Assembly: GCA_900545335.1 (NCBI GenBank)
Contig: UQYP01000004.1
Location: 62,001-126,000 of the forward strand
From: an uncultured Sutterella sp.
Lineage (GTDB): Bacteria; Pseudomonadota; Gammaproteobacteria; Burkholderiales; Burkholderiaceae_F
Direction: 5' to 3'
DNA: 64,000 bases
Shown: piece by piece, positions 33,266 through 42,476 of the stretch
Layout: each line of letters starts with the position of its first letter
Position numbering within the stretch: the first letter of the stretch is position 1
Position numbers and translations under genes: made by a program
The notes under the pieces: model-generated
What the model was told of the DNA's origin: nothing
The model's input: only the letters and a program-made list of their open reading frames with translations
The model's database searches: none

Positions 33266-35350
33266 ATGACTTTGAAAAATACCGATACAACATTAGAGCT
33301 CTTTGATTGGGAAAGTGAAGCCCCGGCTCTCGATGCAGACTCTGTCAAAGCAAAAATGAGAGCGCTTGAAAAAGATTTGGAGCGTTGGAACTACGAGTAC
33401 TACGTTCTTGATGCTCCGAGTGTGCCCGACAGCGAATATGACAAAGCTTTTCAGGAGCTCTCAAGACTGGAAAAGAGTTATCCGCAGTTTAAGTCTCCTG
33501 CATCGCCCACTGAACGGGTGGGCGGAGCAGCCCGAAGTGACCTTGCGAAAGTTCGGCACGCCGTTCCGATGCTCTCCATTCATACGGAAACAGACTTTGA
33601 GGCTTCGGGTGCCAAAGCTTTTGATGAACGTGTTCGCAAAGGTTTGAGCTTAACGCCTGAAGATCCCCCGGTGGAATATGATGCCGAGCTCAAGTTTGAC
33701 GGCTTGGCAATGAATCTGCGCTATGAAAACGGCGTTTTGGTGTCTGCGGCCACCCGAGGCGACGGTCTGGTCGGTGAAGACGTGACGGCTAACGTGAAAA
33801 CCATCCGTACGATTCCTTTACATTTGCCCGCAGATGCGCCTTCTGTTTTGGAAGTCCGAGGCGAAGTCATCATGCATAAGGCTGACTTCGAGAAACTCAA
33901 TGATGAGCAGCGTCTTGAAGGTTTAAAGCCTTTTGTTAACCCGAGAAATGCCGCAGCGGGGTGCTTAAGGCAGCTTGATCCGAAAGTCACGGCTCGCCGA
34001 AAACTTTCCTTTTACGCATATGGGTTAGGGGAAATCAGTGAGGCGGTTGCGCTCACCCACAGCGGTATTTTGGATAAGCTTGCTCAATGGGGGTTCCCCG
34101 TTGCTAAAGAACGCCGGGTGGTTTACGGCTGGGAAGCTTTGGCTCAGTTTCATGATTGGGTGAAAGAAATTCGCCAGACGCTGCCATTTGAAATTGACGG
34201 CGTTGTCTATAAAGTCAACCGGCTTGCCGAGCAAAATGAGTTGGGCTTTATTTCCCGTGAGCCCCGCTGGGCCTGCGCTCATAAGTATCCGCCTGAAGAA
34301 GCGCTCACCGTTGTTGAAGACATAGATGTTCAGGTTGGCCGCACGGGAAAACTGACGCCTGTAGCCCGTCTTAAACCGGTTTTTGTGGGCGGAGTAACGG
34401 TTTCCAATGCAACGCTTCACAATGAAGATTTCATCGATGAATTAGGATTGAAAATCGGCGATACGGTTGTAGTCCGCCGAGCGGGCGACGTGATTCCTGA
34501 AGTGGTGCGAGTGCTTCCTGAAAGACGTAAGGGATCAGAAAGAAATTTCGTGATGCCTGAGCGTTGCCCTGTGTGCGGCTCAGAAACTTTCCGCGATGAA
34601 GAAGAAAAAGATACGCGCTGCACGGGCGGCCTCTTTTGTCCGGCTCAGCGCAGTGAATCATTGGTTCATTTTGCCTCGCGTCTTGCTTTAAATATTGACG
34701 GTCTGGGCGAAAAGGTCATTGATCAGCTTCTTGAAGCAGGGCTCATTCAGACGCCTGCAGATCTCTATCGTCTCACTGAAGAAAAACTTTTATCGCTTGA
34801 GCGTTTCGGCAAAAAAAGTGCTGCCAATTTACTGGCTGCACTGGAAAAAAGTAAAGAAACAACGTTTGCCCGTTTTATCTACGCTTTAGGCATCCGTCAT
34901 GTCGGAGAGAGCACGGCGCGCGACCTTGCGACCCATTTCAGAAGTCTTGAAGCACTGACGGCAGCCGATACCGAAGCTTTGCTTGAAGTCAATGACGTGG
35001 GAGAAGTGATCGCTCAGTCCATCAGGCACTTTTTTGAAGAACCTCACAATCAGAAGGTGATTGCCGATCTTTTGAATTTAGGCATTCATTGGCCGATACC
35101 GCAGGATAGCGCTGCCAATGATCTTGTTTCCGGCAAAACCTTTGTTTTGACAGGAACCTTGCCTTCGATGGGACGAGAAGAAGCCAAAGCGATGCTGATC
35201 GCTCAAGGGGCAAAAGTGGCTTCAAGCGTCAGTAAAAAGACTGACTATGTGGTGGCAGGCGCCGAAGCGGGCAGTAAGCTTGAAAAGGCTCAGGCTTTGG
35301 GCGTCACAGTGATCGATGAAGCAAAAATGCTCGAATTGTTAAAAGGTTAG
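33266..35350 (+). CDS. ligA: NAD-dependent DNA ligase LigA
   Basis: LigA seals DNA nicks in replication and repair with NAD. The 694-residue product carries the adenylation Lys in AELKFDGLA (Lys 143), the OB fold (VGRTGKLTPVARL), the four-Cys zinc finger (CPVCG ... CTGGLFC), helix-hairpin-helix repeats (LNIDGLGEKVIDQLLE), and a C-terminal BRCT domain from about 615 (LVSGKTFVLTGTLPSMGREEA). ATG 33266 is chosen because it begins the family N-terminus; the frame extends upstream to 33176 inside zipA without homology. No obvious SD, as the hairpin is close to the start. Confidence 0.96.
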   Translation: MTLKNTDTTLELFDWESEAPALDADSVKAKMRALEKDLERWNYEYYVLDAPSVPDSEYDKAFQELSRLEKSYPQFKSPASPTERVGGAARSDLAKVRHAVPMLSIHTETDFEASGAKAFDERVRKGLSLTPEDPPVEYDAELKFDGLAMNLRYENGVLVSAATRGDGLVGEDVTANVKTIRTIPLHLPADAPSVLEVRGEVIMHKADFEKLNDEQRLEGLKPFVNPRNAAAGCLRQLDPKVTARRKLSFYAYGLGEISEAVALTHSGILDKLAQWGFPVAKERRVVYGWEALAQFHDWVKEIRQTLPFEIDGVVYKVNRLAEQNELGFISREPRWACAHKYPPEEALTVVEDIDVQVGRTGKLTPVARLKPVFVGGVTVSNATLHNEDFIDELGLKIGDTVVVRRAGDVIPEVVRVLPERRKGSERNFVMPERCPVCGSETFRDEEEKDTRCTGGLFCPAQRSESLVHFASRLALNIDGLGEKVIDQLLEAGLIQTPADLYRLTEEKLLSLERFGKKSAANLLAALEKSKETTFARFIYALGIRHVGESTARDLATHFRSLEALTAADTEALLEVNDVGEVIAQSIRHFFEEPHNQKVIADLLNLGIHWPIPQDSAANDLVSGKTFVLTGTLPSMGREEAKAMLIAQGAKVASSVSKKTDYVVAGAEAGSKLEKAQALGVTVIDEAKMLELLKG

Positions 35351-35354
35351 AAAA

Positions 35355-36089
35355 ATGCTTGGAATTATTTTCGGCAGCGGTTTTGAACATTTTGTACTGG
35401 ATCAGCAAGAAACCCAAAAGGTTCTGACACCTTTTGGCGAAGTGGAGCTTGAGACGGGGACTTTTAACGGTCAGGCTGTTGTCCTTCTTCACCGTCATGG
35501 GAAAGATCATCGCTTTGCTCCGCATCAGATTCCTTACAAAGCGCAGATGTGGGCTTTAAAAGAAGCATCGGTTACCGATATTGTCGCCGTGGCTTCTGTG
35601 GGCGGCATGGCAGCAGAAAATGCTCCGGGCCACTTTACGGTACCTGATCAGATTATTGATTACACGTGCGGGCGCGACAGCACTTATTGGGGCGAGGCCG
35701 GGATGCCGATGAGCCACATTGATTTCACAGAACCTTTTGATGAGGGGTTGCGTGAGAAACTTTTGGATGCTGCTCAGACAGCGAAAATTTTCGTTCATAA
35801 CCGCGGAACCTATGCCTGTACTCAGGGACCTCGGTTGGAAACCGCAGCTGAAGTCAGACGAATGATTATGGACGGCTGTGACATGATTGGTATGACGGCG
35901 ATGCCCGAAGCAGCGCTGGCACAAGAACTTCAGATGCGTTATGCATTAATCTGCTTCAGTGTCAATTGGGCGGCAGGTCTTGTGGATAAGAAACTGGACT
36001 TTGAAGCGATTAAAGCCGGCATGAATCATTCTGTCGCGGGCATCGTCAGACTGCTCGGTGTCTTTATTGAGACGAATCGCTTTGCTTAG
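35355..36089 (+). CDS. S-methyl-5'-thioinosine/methylthioadenosine phosphorylase family protein
   Basis: A 244-residue purine nucleoside phosphorylase (PNP_UDP_1/MtnP type). The phosphate and substrate motifs are visible: LLHRHGKDHRFAPHQIPYKAQ, VASVGGM, and NRGTYACTQGPRLETAAEVRRM...GMTAMPEAALAQEL. The length and the short C-terminus match the methylthioinosine phosphorylases of Pseudomonas and betaproteobacteria rather than eukaryotic-type MTAP. It would recycle the by-product of polyamine synthesis. Lies 4 bp after ligA, so translation is likely coupled. The choice between MTI and MTA substrate is inference. Confidence 0.82.
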   Translation: MLGIIFGSGFEHFVLDQQETQKVLTPFGEVELETGTFNGQAVVLLHRHGKDHRFAPHQIPYKAQMWALKEASVTDIVAVASVGGMAAENAPGHFTVPDQIIDYTCGRDSTYWGEAGMPMSHIDFTEPFDEGLREKLLDAAQTAKIFVHNRGTYACTQGPRLETAAEVRRMIMDGCDMIGMTAMPEAALAQELQMRYALICFSVNWAAGLVDKKLDFEAIKAGMNHSVAGIVRLLGVFIETNRFA

Positions 36090-36098
36090 GATTAGGCT

Positions 36099-36524
36099 AT
36101 GAAAACAAAGAAATTTATTGCTGTCGGATGTTTTTCCCTGATGATGGCCGCTGCAGCTTCTGCCGGCAGCCTTTCATCTTCAATGGTTCCTGCTGAGGTT
36201 AAAGCGGCTTTTGCCAAGCAATTTCCTGAGGCTCAAGTGCTTGAGTGGGATTTTGAGGAGGATGAAAAGGCCTACGAAGTAGAGGCTAAAGTGCAACGCG
36301 CTGAAATTAAAGCTCTGTATCGGGAAAACGGAGAATTGATTTCCTCTAAAGAGGATGTCTCAGCCGATAAGATTCCTTCTTTTGTGCTTGAAGAAATTCA
36401 AAAGAAGTGGCCTAGAGCCGAAGTGCTCGGAGCCAACAAAATCACAAAGCCGAGCGAGACATTCTGGGATGTCGGGCTTAAATTTCGTGACCGCTACCAC
36501 AACGTTAAAGTGCAGGAGCGCTGA
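36099..36524 (+). CDS. Secreted PepSY-like (BLIP-related) protein
   Basis: A 141-residue protein with a clear signal peptide (residues 1-21, ending AAASAGS) and a PepSY-like domain of the PF11396 type: VPAEVKAAFAKQFPEAQVLEWDFEED...YEVEAKVQRAEIKALYRENGELISSKE, then a second half with similar pattern (IPSFVLEEIQKKWPRAEVLGANKI). Such proteins are periplasmic or secreted, with unknown roles. Lies 9 bp after the phosphorylase gene. A short hairpin with a T-run follows (AGAGT/ACTCT at about 36535-36552), separating it from convergent glnD. Confidence 0.78.
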   Translation: MKTKKFIAVGCFSLMMAAAASAGSLSSSMVPAEVKAAFAKQFPEAQVLEWDFEEDEKAYEVEAKVQRAEIKALYRENGELISSKEDVSADKIPSFVLEEIQKKWPRAEVLGANKITKPSETFWDVGLKFRDRYHNVKVQER

Positions 36525-36563
36525 TTAATACTCAGAGTCCTGCTTTTGAACTCTTTTTTTCAA

Positions 36564-39113
36564 TCAGACTTGCGGAGTCAAAACCTCCAGCAAGTCTTTT
36601 TCTATGGCCACTGTCGTGGGAATATCTTTCAGTGCTTCGCCGTCAATGAGGAAAACGTCTTCTACCCGTTCTCCCATGGTCATGATTTTAGCTGTTTGAA
36701 GATTAACATGATATTTATTTAATATTGTTGCAATATCAAACAGCAATCCTATTCTGTCCATACAGGTGATGGAGAGAATGTAGTTTCGGCCGGATTCATC
36801 GGCTTCGATATTGACGAGCGGCTGAAGAGGAAAGTGGCGTGAGCGCCGTGAGAGTTTCCCGGGCTTGCTCTTCGGAAGTTCCCTGGGGTTTATAAGCCAA
36901 TCCGTTAACTCTTCTGTGAGCTTTTTCGATAGTTCCATTAAATCTCTGGAGCCGTTATCTGTGACAACAAAGGTGTCAAACGCTTTTCGATCCAAAGTTG
37001 TATAGATTCGGGCATCCAAAACGGAGAAACGTTTCTTTTGCAAAAATCCGAGAATGCTCGTGAAAAGTCCGAAACGATCGGGGGTGTAAACCAGAATTTC
37101 AATTCCTGCGTTTTGAGGTAAAAGCCTCGTGGCTACAAAAGGTGTTTCGGTAGGAAAAACCTTTGAGAGTGAAATCGTTTGCCAGGCAATACTTTCTGCC
37201 GTGTGACGCAGGAAATACTGAAGTGTGAGCGTTTTCCAAATGGCTTCGACCTTTTCTTCGGCTACGCCTTCGCTCACGATGATTCGTGCGGCGTCTTTTT
37301 GCCGCTGCAGCAAAAGTGCGCCTCTGTCCGGAGCTCCCTCCTGACGCACGAGGGGCAGGGTTTGCCAATAGAGATCCTGAAGAAGCTGACTTTTCCACTG
37401 TGTCCAGACCTTGGGGCCGGTTGCCCGGATGTCGCAGACAGTCAAAAGAAATAATCCGTTTAAACGTTCTTCGGTTTGAACAATCTCAGCAAAGCGCCTG
37501 ATCACATCGGGGTCTGAGAGATCCTGCTTTTGCGCAACAAGACTCATGGTCAGATGCTCGCGGACAAGAAAAATAAGAAAATCAGTTGTCTGCTGATCAA
37601 TTTGGAATCGTTTGCAGAAGTTTTTAACGATCTCGGCTCCGATTCTTTCATGGTGCCCGCCCAGGCCTTTGCCGATATCGTGAAAAAGGGCCGCAAGCAC
37701 AAGCCTCCAATTGTCTTTCATTGCCTGCATCAGACGCGTGCAGATCGGATACTCATGCGCATATTCACTGCGGGTGAAGTATCGGATATTGCGCACAACC
37801 CGCATCGTATGCTGATCAACCGTATAGGTATGAAAAAGGTCATGCTGCATCTGTCCGACGATATGCTGAAATTCGGGTAAAAATAAGCCCAAAATCCCCC
37901 ACTGATTGAGATCGAGAAGAGCGTGGCTGACGCCATGAGGCATTTTCAAAATCTGCATGAACATGGCCTTATTGGCCGGATCATTTTTGAAGTCTTCATT
38001 GATGAGTTCTCGGGCACTCATTAATTCTCTGAGAAGCGAAACGCTAAGGCGTTTTAAGGGAGCAGAGCTCTCCAGCAGGTAAAACGCTCTCAAAATAGCA
38101 TTCGGATCCTCTTTAAAGGCTCCGTCATGCGTGATATCGAGCGTATAGCCTCGGGCAATAAACGTTCGGTCTATAACCGTTTCCTGGACGTGCTTTTCGC
38201 TAAAGAACTTATCTTCGAACATCTGCATGAAGATGTCGGTGAGCTGGCGCACGGTTTTTGCGGTGAGGTAGTAGCGCTTCATGAGCGCTTCGCTTGCAAG
38301 CTGATGCTCAGTGTCTTTGTAGCCCGTTGCTTTTGCAACCGGTGTCTGAATATCAAAAATCAAACGGTCTTCATGACGCCTGGCGATTAAATGCAGATAA
38401 ATTCTGATCGACTGCAGCGCATGATTGACTTCTTTGAGTGTATCGGCTTCGCGCGCAGACAGCGTTTTTGAGGCAAGCATCTCTTCGGCTGTTGCTCCCA
38501 AACCGGCAGCCTGAGAGCACCAGAAAAGAACATGCAGATCTCTTAAGCCGCCCGGACTTTCTTTGACGTTGGGCTCGAGCGAATAGGGCGTATCCTCGTG
38601 CTTTTGATGGCGCTGGCGCATCTCAAGCGCTTTGGCTCTGAAAAAATCCACCGCATCGATTTGACTGAAAAACGATTTCCGGAGCTCTTTAAAAAGCGCT
38701 TCATTGCCGCAGATGAATCTGGCTTCGAGAATAGCGGTCTGAACGGTGATGTCTTTGCTGCTTTCTGTGAGGGTGTCTTCAAGCGTACGAACGCTGCTTC
38801 CTACGGTAAGCCCCATGTCCCAAAGCCTCATGAGAAAGTGCTCGATCTGAGAGGCCATCTCAGGCGTCGGCCGATCTTTCATCAGCACCATCACATCAAG
38901 ATCTGAATAAGGGAAAAGCTCTTTTCGCCCGTAGCCGCCGAGCGCCACGAGTGAAATGTCTTTATGCAGTCCTTCACTGAGCGCAAGCTCTCTGATGCAC
39001 TCGTCAGCGGCGGCCGTATGCCCGCGCAAATAAGTTGTGACACGACCGTCACAGAGAAATTGCTTCCCCAGATTCTCTGAAGTCGTTTTAAAGTAATCAA
39101 TGAAGTCGTTCAT
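36564..39113 (-). CDS. glnD: Bifunctional uridylyltransferase/uridylyl-removing enzyme GlnD
   Basis: GlnD senses glutamine and adds or removes UMP on PII proteins, controlling nitrogen metabolism. The 849-residue protein has the nucleotidyltransferase motif GGYGRKELFPYSDLD (G59-D73), the GlnD PII-uridylyltransferase helical domain, an HD domain (HTYTVDQHTMRVV ... LFHDIGKGLGGHHE), and two C-terminal ACT domains (near ILVYTPDRFGLFTSILGFL and ILSITCMDRIGLLFDIATIL). Length is typical. It is divergent from fabF (145 bp) and convergent with the PepSY-like gene. Confidence 0.95.
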   Translation of the reverse strand: MNDFIDYFKTTSENLGKQFLCDGRVTTYLRGHTAAADECIRELALSEGLHKDISLVALGGYGRKELFPYSDLDVMVLMKDRPTPEMASQIEHFLMRLWDMGLTVGSSVRTLEDTLTESSKDITVQTAILEARFICGNEALFKELRKSFFSQIDAVDFFRAKALEMRQRHQKHEDTPYSLEPNVKESPGGLRDLHVLFWCSQAAGLGATAEEMLASKTLSAREADTLKEVNHALQSIRIYLHLIARRHEDRLIFDIQTPVAKATGYKDTEHQLASEALMKRYYLTAKTVRQLTDIFMQMFEDKFFSEKHVQETVIDRTFIARGYTLDITHDGAFKEDPNAILRAFYLLESSAPLKRLSVSLLRELMSARELINEDFKNDPANKAMFMQILKMPHGVSHALLDLNQWGILGLFLPEFQHIVGQMQHDLFHTYTVDQHTMRVVRNIRYFTRSEYAHEYPICTRLMQAMKDNWRLVLAALFHDIGKGLGGHHERIGAEIVKNFCKRFQIDQQTTDFLIFLVREHLTMSLVAQKQDLSDPDVIRRFAEIVQTEERLNGLFLLTVCDIRATGPKVWTQWKSQLLQDLYWQTLPLVRQEGAPDRGALLLQRQKDAARIIVSEGVAEEKVEAIWKTLTLQYFLRHTAESIAWQTISLSKVFPTETPFVATRLLPQNAGIEILVYTPDRFGLFTSILGFLQKKRFSVLDARIYTTLDRKAFDTFVVTDNGSRDLMELSKKLTEELTDWLINPRELPKSKPGKLSRRSRHFPLQPLVNIEADESGRNYILSITCMDRIGLLFDIATILNKYHVNLQTAKIMTMGERVEDVFLIDGEALKDIPTTVAIEKDLLEVLTPQV

Positions 39114-39258
39114 AGTGCTTCAGCCCTGTCTCCGTTCCTACAGAAGTTTAGCCAAAATAGGCGATCCCCAACAGAAATTTCTTTTGATACGATCAAAAGC
39201 GTTTTGTTGTTTGAGCGCAGGAGTTTCTGCGGCTCTTTTAGTTAGAAAGGAATATTTA

Positions 39259-40488
39259 ATGCGCAGGGTAGTTGTAACGGGATTGGGGGCCGTGAGCCCG
39301 ATCGGAAATGATGTTGAAACGCTTTGGGAAAATGCATTGAAAGGGACAAGCGGCGTTGGTCCTGTGACGAGATTTGATGCATCGGACTTCGGCTGCAAAA
39401 TTGCGGCTGAAGTCAAGGATTTTGATGTTTCTTCCTATATGCCTCTTAAAGAAGCCAGACGTTTCGATAGGTTCATTCATTTTGGGATTGCCGCAGCATT
39501 TCAAGCGATTCGCGACAGCGGTCTCAATACTGAGAAGGAAAATTTGCGCCGTATCGGCTGCGCCGTGGGATCAGGTATCGGCGGCATCCCGATGATTACC
39601 GACAATCATAAAACACTCATTGAGCGAGGACCTCGCCGAGTTTCGCCTTTTCTGATTCCGGGCTGCATCATTAACATGGTTTCCGGCCAGTTGGCGATCA
39701 TGACAGGATTTAAAGGTCCCAATATGGCTCATGTGAGCGCCTGCTCGACGGGTTTACACAGCATCGGTGAAGCGGCCTGGATGATTAAAAGAGGGGACGC
39801 GGATGTAATGATTGCGGGCGGCTCCGATGCACCGATCTGTCCGCTTTCAATGGCAGGCTTTGACAGCATGCACGCGATGTCCAGACGCAATGATGAGCCT
39901 CAAAAAGCTTCCCGTCCCTTCGATAAAGACCGCGACGGCTTTGTATTCGGTGAAGGAGCAGGCGTATTGGTTTTGGAAGAGTATGAGCATGCGCTTGCGC
40001 GAGGCGCAAAAATCTATGCTGAACTCGTGGGATACGGTTTGACGGCTGACGCTCATCACATCACGACTCCCAATACCGAAGGGCCCTCGTACTGCATGCA
40101 GATGGCCATTAATCAGGCAGGAATCAAACCGCAGGATATTGATTACCTCAATGCACACGGAACGTCGACTGTTTTGGGTGATGTGAATGAAACCAAAGCG
40201 ATTAAAGAAGTGTTTGCCGAGCACGCAAAGCATTTGGTGATCAGTTCCTCGAAATCCATGATCGGTCACCTGTTCGGAGGTGCGGGCGGCGTGGAATCGG
40301 TTTTGACCGTTCTGGCTTTGCATCATCAAGTGGTGCCGCCGACCATTAACCTCGACAATCCTGATTCCGAATGCGATCTGGACTACTGCGCCAATACTGC
40401 TCGGGAAAAAACGATTCGCTATGCGATGAAAAATTCGTTCGGTTTCGGCGGAACAAACGGCAGTCTCGTTTTTAAAAAATTGGATTGA
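39259..40488 (+). CDS. fabF: Beta-ketoacyl-ACP synthase II (FabF-type), outside a fab cluster
   Basis: A 409-residue condensing enzyme that elongates fatty acids. Catalytic residues are in SACSTG (Cys), NAHGTST (His) and GHLFGGAGG (His), with GFGFGGTN-type C-terminus (NSFGFGGTNGSLVF). The start at ATG 39259 (MRRVVVTGLG) has GAAAGGA at proper distance; the open frame extends 53 codons upstream without homology. It stands alone between glnD and map, without acpP, fabD or fabG nearby, so it may be a second KAS. Other fab genes may lie elsewhere. Confidence 0.9.
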   Translation: MRRVVVTGLGAVSPIGNDVETLWENALKGTSGVGPVTRFDASDFGCKIAAEVKDFDVSSYMPLKEARRFDRFIHFGIAAAFQAIRDSGLNTEKENLRRIGCAVGSGIGGIPMITDNHKTLIERGPRRVSPFLIPGCIINMVSGQLAIMTGFKGPNMAHVSACSTGLHSIGEAAWMIKRGDADVMIAGGSDAPICPLSMAGFDSMHAMSRRNDEPQKASRPFDKDRDGFVFGEGAGVLVLEEYEHALARGAKIYAELVGYGLTADAHHITTPNTEGPSYCMQMAINQAGIKPQDIDYLNAHGTSTVLGDVNETKAIKEVFAEHAKHLVISSSKSMIGHLFGGAGGVESVLTVLALHHQVVPPTINLDNPDSECDLDYCANTAREKTIRYAMKNSFGFGGTNGSLVFKKLD

Positions 40489-40510
40489 AGTTTTTGTTCT
40501 GATACAAATT

Positions 40511-40544
40511 AGGCCGCTCGGAATGATTCCTGCGGCCTTTTTTT
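40511..40544 (+). terminator. Terminator between fabF and map
   Basis: Stem AGGCCGC (40511-40517)/GCGGCCT (40532-40538) followed by seven T. It lies 22 bp past the fabF stop and 3 bp before the map stop of the convergent gene. Confidence 0.85.
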
Positions 40545-40546
40545 GT

Positions 40547-41350
40547 TTAGTGCTTGATGTAATCGGGGATCGGGGGGTAGCCTTCCGAGAGGGTAAGTAC
40601 TTCGTAGCCCGTTTCAGTCACAAGCACCGTGTGTTCCCACTGAGCCGATAAGCTGCGGTCGGCTGTTACAACAGTCCAGCCGTCATTGAGTTCAGAGATG
40701 TGACGGCGTCCGGCGTTGAGCATCGGTTCAACGGTAAAGATCATGCCCGGTTTCATGATGATGCGGTTGTCACGCGTGTCGTAGTGACAGACAAAAGGAT
40801 CTTCATGGAAATTGCGTCCGACTCCGTGTCCGCCGTATTCATGCACCACGGAAAGTCCTTCGGCATGAGCCACTTTTTCACAGGCAATGCCCACATCATT
40901 TAAGGGGCGCCCGGGGCAGATAGCGGCAATGCCGCGCCACATACTTTCATAAGTGGCTTCAACGAGGTGACGGGCAGAAACAGAAACTTTGTTGCCGACC
41001 ATAAACATACGGCTTGTGTCGCCGTAAAAACCGTCGAGAATAACCGTCACATCAATATTGACGATATCGCCCTTTTTGAGAGCTTTTTCAGAGGGGATCC
41101 CGTGGCAGACCACGTGGTTGACCGAAATGCAGGTTGAACCCGGATAGGGGGTAAAGCCCTTCGGGGCATAGCCCAGGCAGGCAGACTTTGCACCGTGAGC
41201 CAGCATAAAGTCGTTCATTTTGTTGTCAAGATCAATCGTCTTTGCACCGGCAACGACAAAGGGCTCAATGAAATCAAGCACTTGGCTTGCCAAACGGCAG
41301 GCTTTGCGCATTCCTTCAATTTCTTCTGCGGTTTTAATGACAATAGCCAT
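40547..41350 (-). CDS. map: Methionine aminopeptidase
   Basis: Map removes the initiator Met from nascent proteins. The 267-residue type I enzyme shows all five metal ligands: NIDVTVILDGFYGDTSRMF (two Asp), GHGVGRNFHEDP (His), FTVEPML (Glu) and WEHTVLVTE (Glu). Length is typical. It is divergent from rpsB with 290 bp between, the standard arrangement. Start at ATG 41348-41350; the SD on the minus strand is AAGAAAAGAT, weak. Confidence 0.96.
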   Translation of the reverse strand: MAIVIKTAEEIEGMRKACRLASQVLDFIEPFVVAGAKTIDLDNKMNDFMLAHGAKSACLGYAPKGFTPYPGSTCISVNHVVCHGIPSEKALKKGDIVNIDVTVILDGFYGDTSRMFMVGNKVSVSARHLVEATYESMWRGIAAICPGRPLNDVGIACEKVAHAEGLSVVHEYGGHGVGRNFHEDPFVCHYDTRDNRIIMKPGMIFTVEPMLNAGRRHISELNDGWTVVTADRSLSAQWEHTVLVTETGYEVLTLSEGYPPIPDYIKH

Positions 41351-41389
41351 GGTAATCTTTTCTTACTTATTCAAAATATTGAGAAAATT

Positions 41390-41420
41390 TTGCTTTTTTC
41401 AAGCCGATTTCGCATATAAT
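41390..41420 (+). promoter_or_regulatory. Promoter candidate for rpsB-tsf
   Basis: -10 element TATAAT at 41415-41420 with TTGCTT at 41390-41395 (19-bp spacing, slightly long). It is the only strong -10 in the gap and lies about 11 bp before the hairpin-rich leader. Confidence 0.6.
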
Positions 41421-41431
41421 AGCGAGCTGTG

Positions 41432-41519
41432 CGAAAAAAGCTACTTTTTTCGTGTCGAGAAGCGGTTTATTAGTCTTCCGTCCGCTTGCTCGGCTTTTTT
41501 ATTTTCGGAAGGCTCTAAT
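41432..41519 (+). promoter_or_regulatory. rpsB leader RNA: hairpin, terminator-like stem and pseudoknot
   Basis: The leader contains (i) a perfect 9-bp hairpin CGAAAAAAG/CTTTTTTCG at 41432-41452; (ii) a stem CGAG-AAGCGG at 41456-41465 with CCGCTT-G-CTCG at 41482-41492, followed by GCTTTTTT, which looks like an intrinsic terminator; (iii) within the loop of that stem, ATTAG-T-CTTCCG at 41469-41480, complementary to CGGAAG-GCT-CTAAT at 41506-41519 downstream of the T-run. Stems ii and iii nest as an H-type pseudoknot with a U-rich loop. S2 is known to autoregulate rpsB-tsf in E. coli through its leader; that this structure does so here is inference. Confidence 0.65.
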
Positions 41520-41640
41520 AGCGCAGCGCGCCATCTAACGGTTGTTTTGCCTCAAGACCGCAATTGATGATCAACAGTCAATCGGTTCGCAGAATATAGC
41601 GGCGCGTTGTCAGTTTTAAACCTTAGAAGGAAAAATTATC

Positions 41641-42381
41641 ATGGTTAGCATGCGCGAAATGCTCGAAGCCGGTTGCCACTTCGGTCACCAAACTCGCTTC
41701 TGGAATCCGAAGATGGGTCAATACATTTTCGGCGCCCGCAACAAGATTCACATCATCAACCTCGAAAAGACGGTTGTGAAGTTTGAAGAAGCCCTGAAGT
41801 TCGCTCGTGAACTTTCTGCCAAGGGCGGCAAGATTTTGTTCGTTGATACCAAGCGCGGCGGTCGTGACACGATCGTGGCTGAAGCTCAACGTGCCGGTTG
41901 CTGCTATGTTGATCAACGCTGGCTGGGCGGCACGCTCACCAACTTCAAGACCGTGAAGCTCACGATCAAGCGTTTGAAGGACATGGAAGAAACCGTTGCC
42001 AACGGCGGCTTGGACAAGATGACCAAGAAGGAAGCTTTGGACTTCACCCGTGAAGTTGAAAAGCTCAACCGTTCCATCGGCGGTATCAAGGATATGACCA
42101 CGTTGCCTGATGCTTTGTTCATCGTTGACGTCGGCTATCACAAGATTGCCGTTCAGGAAGCCAACAAGTTGGGCATCCCCGTGATCGGCGTTGTGGATAC
42201 GAACTGCAGCCCGCTCGGCATCGACTATGTTATCCCTGGCAACGATGACTCGGCCAAGGCCGTTTCCATCTACGCTTCCGGAATGGCTGACGCCATTTTG
42301 GCCGGCCGCCAAGAAAGCGAAGAAAGCTTGAAGGAAGTCGCCGGTGAAGAAGAATTTGTTGAAGTGGCCGAAGAAGCCTAA
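41641..42381 (+). CDS. rpsB: 30S ribosomal protein S2
   Basis: S2, 246 residues, of the small ribosomal subunit head/body junction. The N-terminus MVSMREMLEAGCHFGHQTRFWNPKM and the segment VDQRWLGGTLTNFKTVK are nearly invariant in the family. A strong SD (AAGGAAA) precedes the ATG. First gene of the rpsB-tsf unit, separated from tsf by a terminator-like hairpin. Codon use is strongly biased (GGC, AAG, GTT), as expected for a highly expressed gene. Confidence 0.97.
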   Translation: MVSMREMLEAGCHFGHQTRFWNPKMGQYIFGARNKIHIINLEKTVVKFEEALKFARELSAKGGKILFVDTKRGGRDTIVAEAQRAGCCYVDQRWLGGTLTNFKTVKLTIKRLKDMEETVANGGLDKMTKKEALDFTREVEKLNRSIGGIKDMTTLPDALFIVDVGYHKIAVQEANKLGIPVIGVVDTNCSPLGIDYVIPGNDDSAKAVSIYASGMADAILAGRQESEESLKEVAGEEEFVEVAEEA

Positions 42382-42406
42382 TAAACTTCAATAGATGTTC
42401 TTTTTC

Positions 42407-42442
42407 GGGGCGAGGATTTGCTAAGAAGCCTCGCCCCTTTTT
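42407..42442 (+). terminator. Terminator or attenuator between rpsB and tsf
   Basis: Stem GGGGCGAGG (42407-42415)/CCTCGCCCC (42429-42437) followed by TTTTT. It probably reduces but does not abolish tsf transcription. Confidence 0.85.
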
Positions 42443-42476
42443 GAAATTCACAAACCAAACTCTACTGGAGAAATAC

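Noticed and set aside
36564..39113. A second coding gene overlapping glnD on the plus strand (several frames of 70-116 codons)
   Set aside because: None has a motif or start signal; the GlnD frame is fully conserved throughout.
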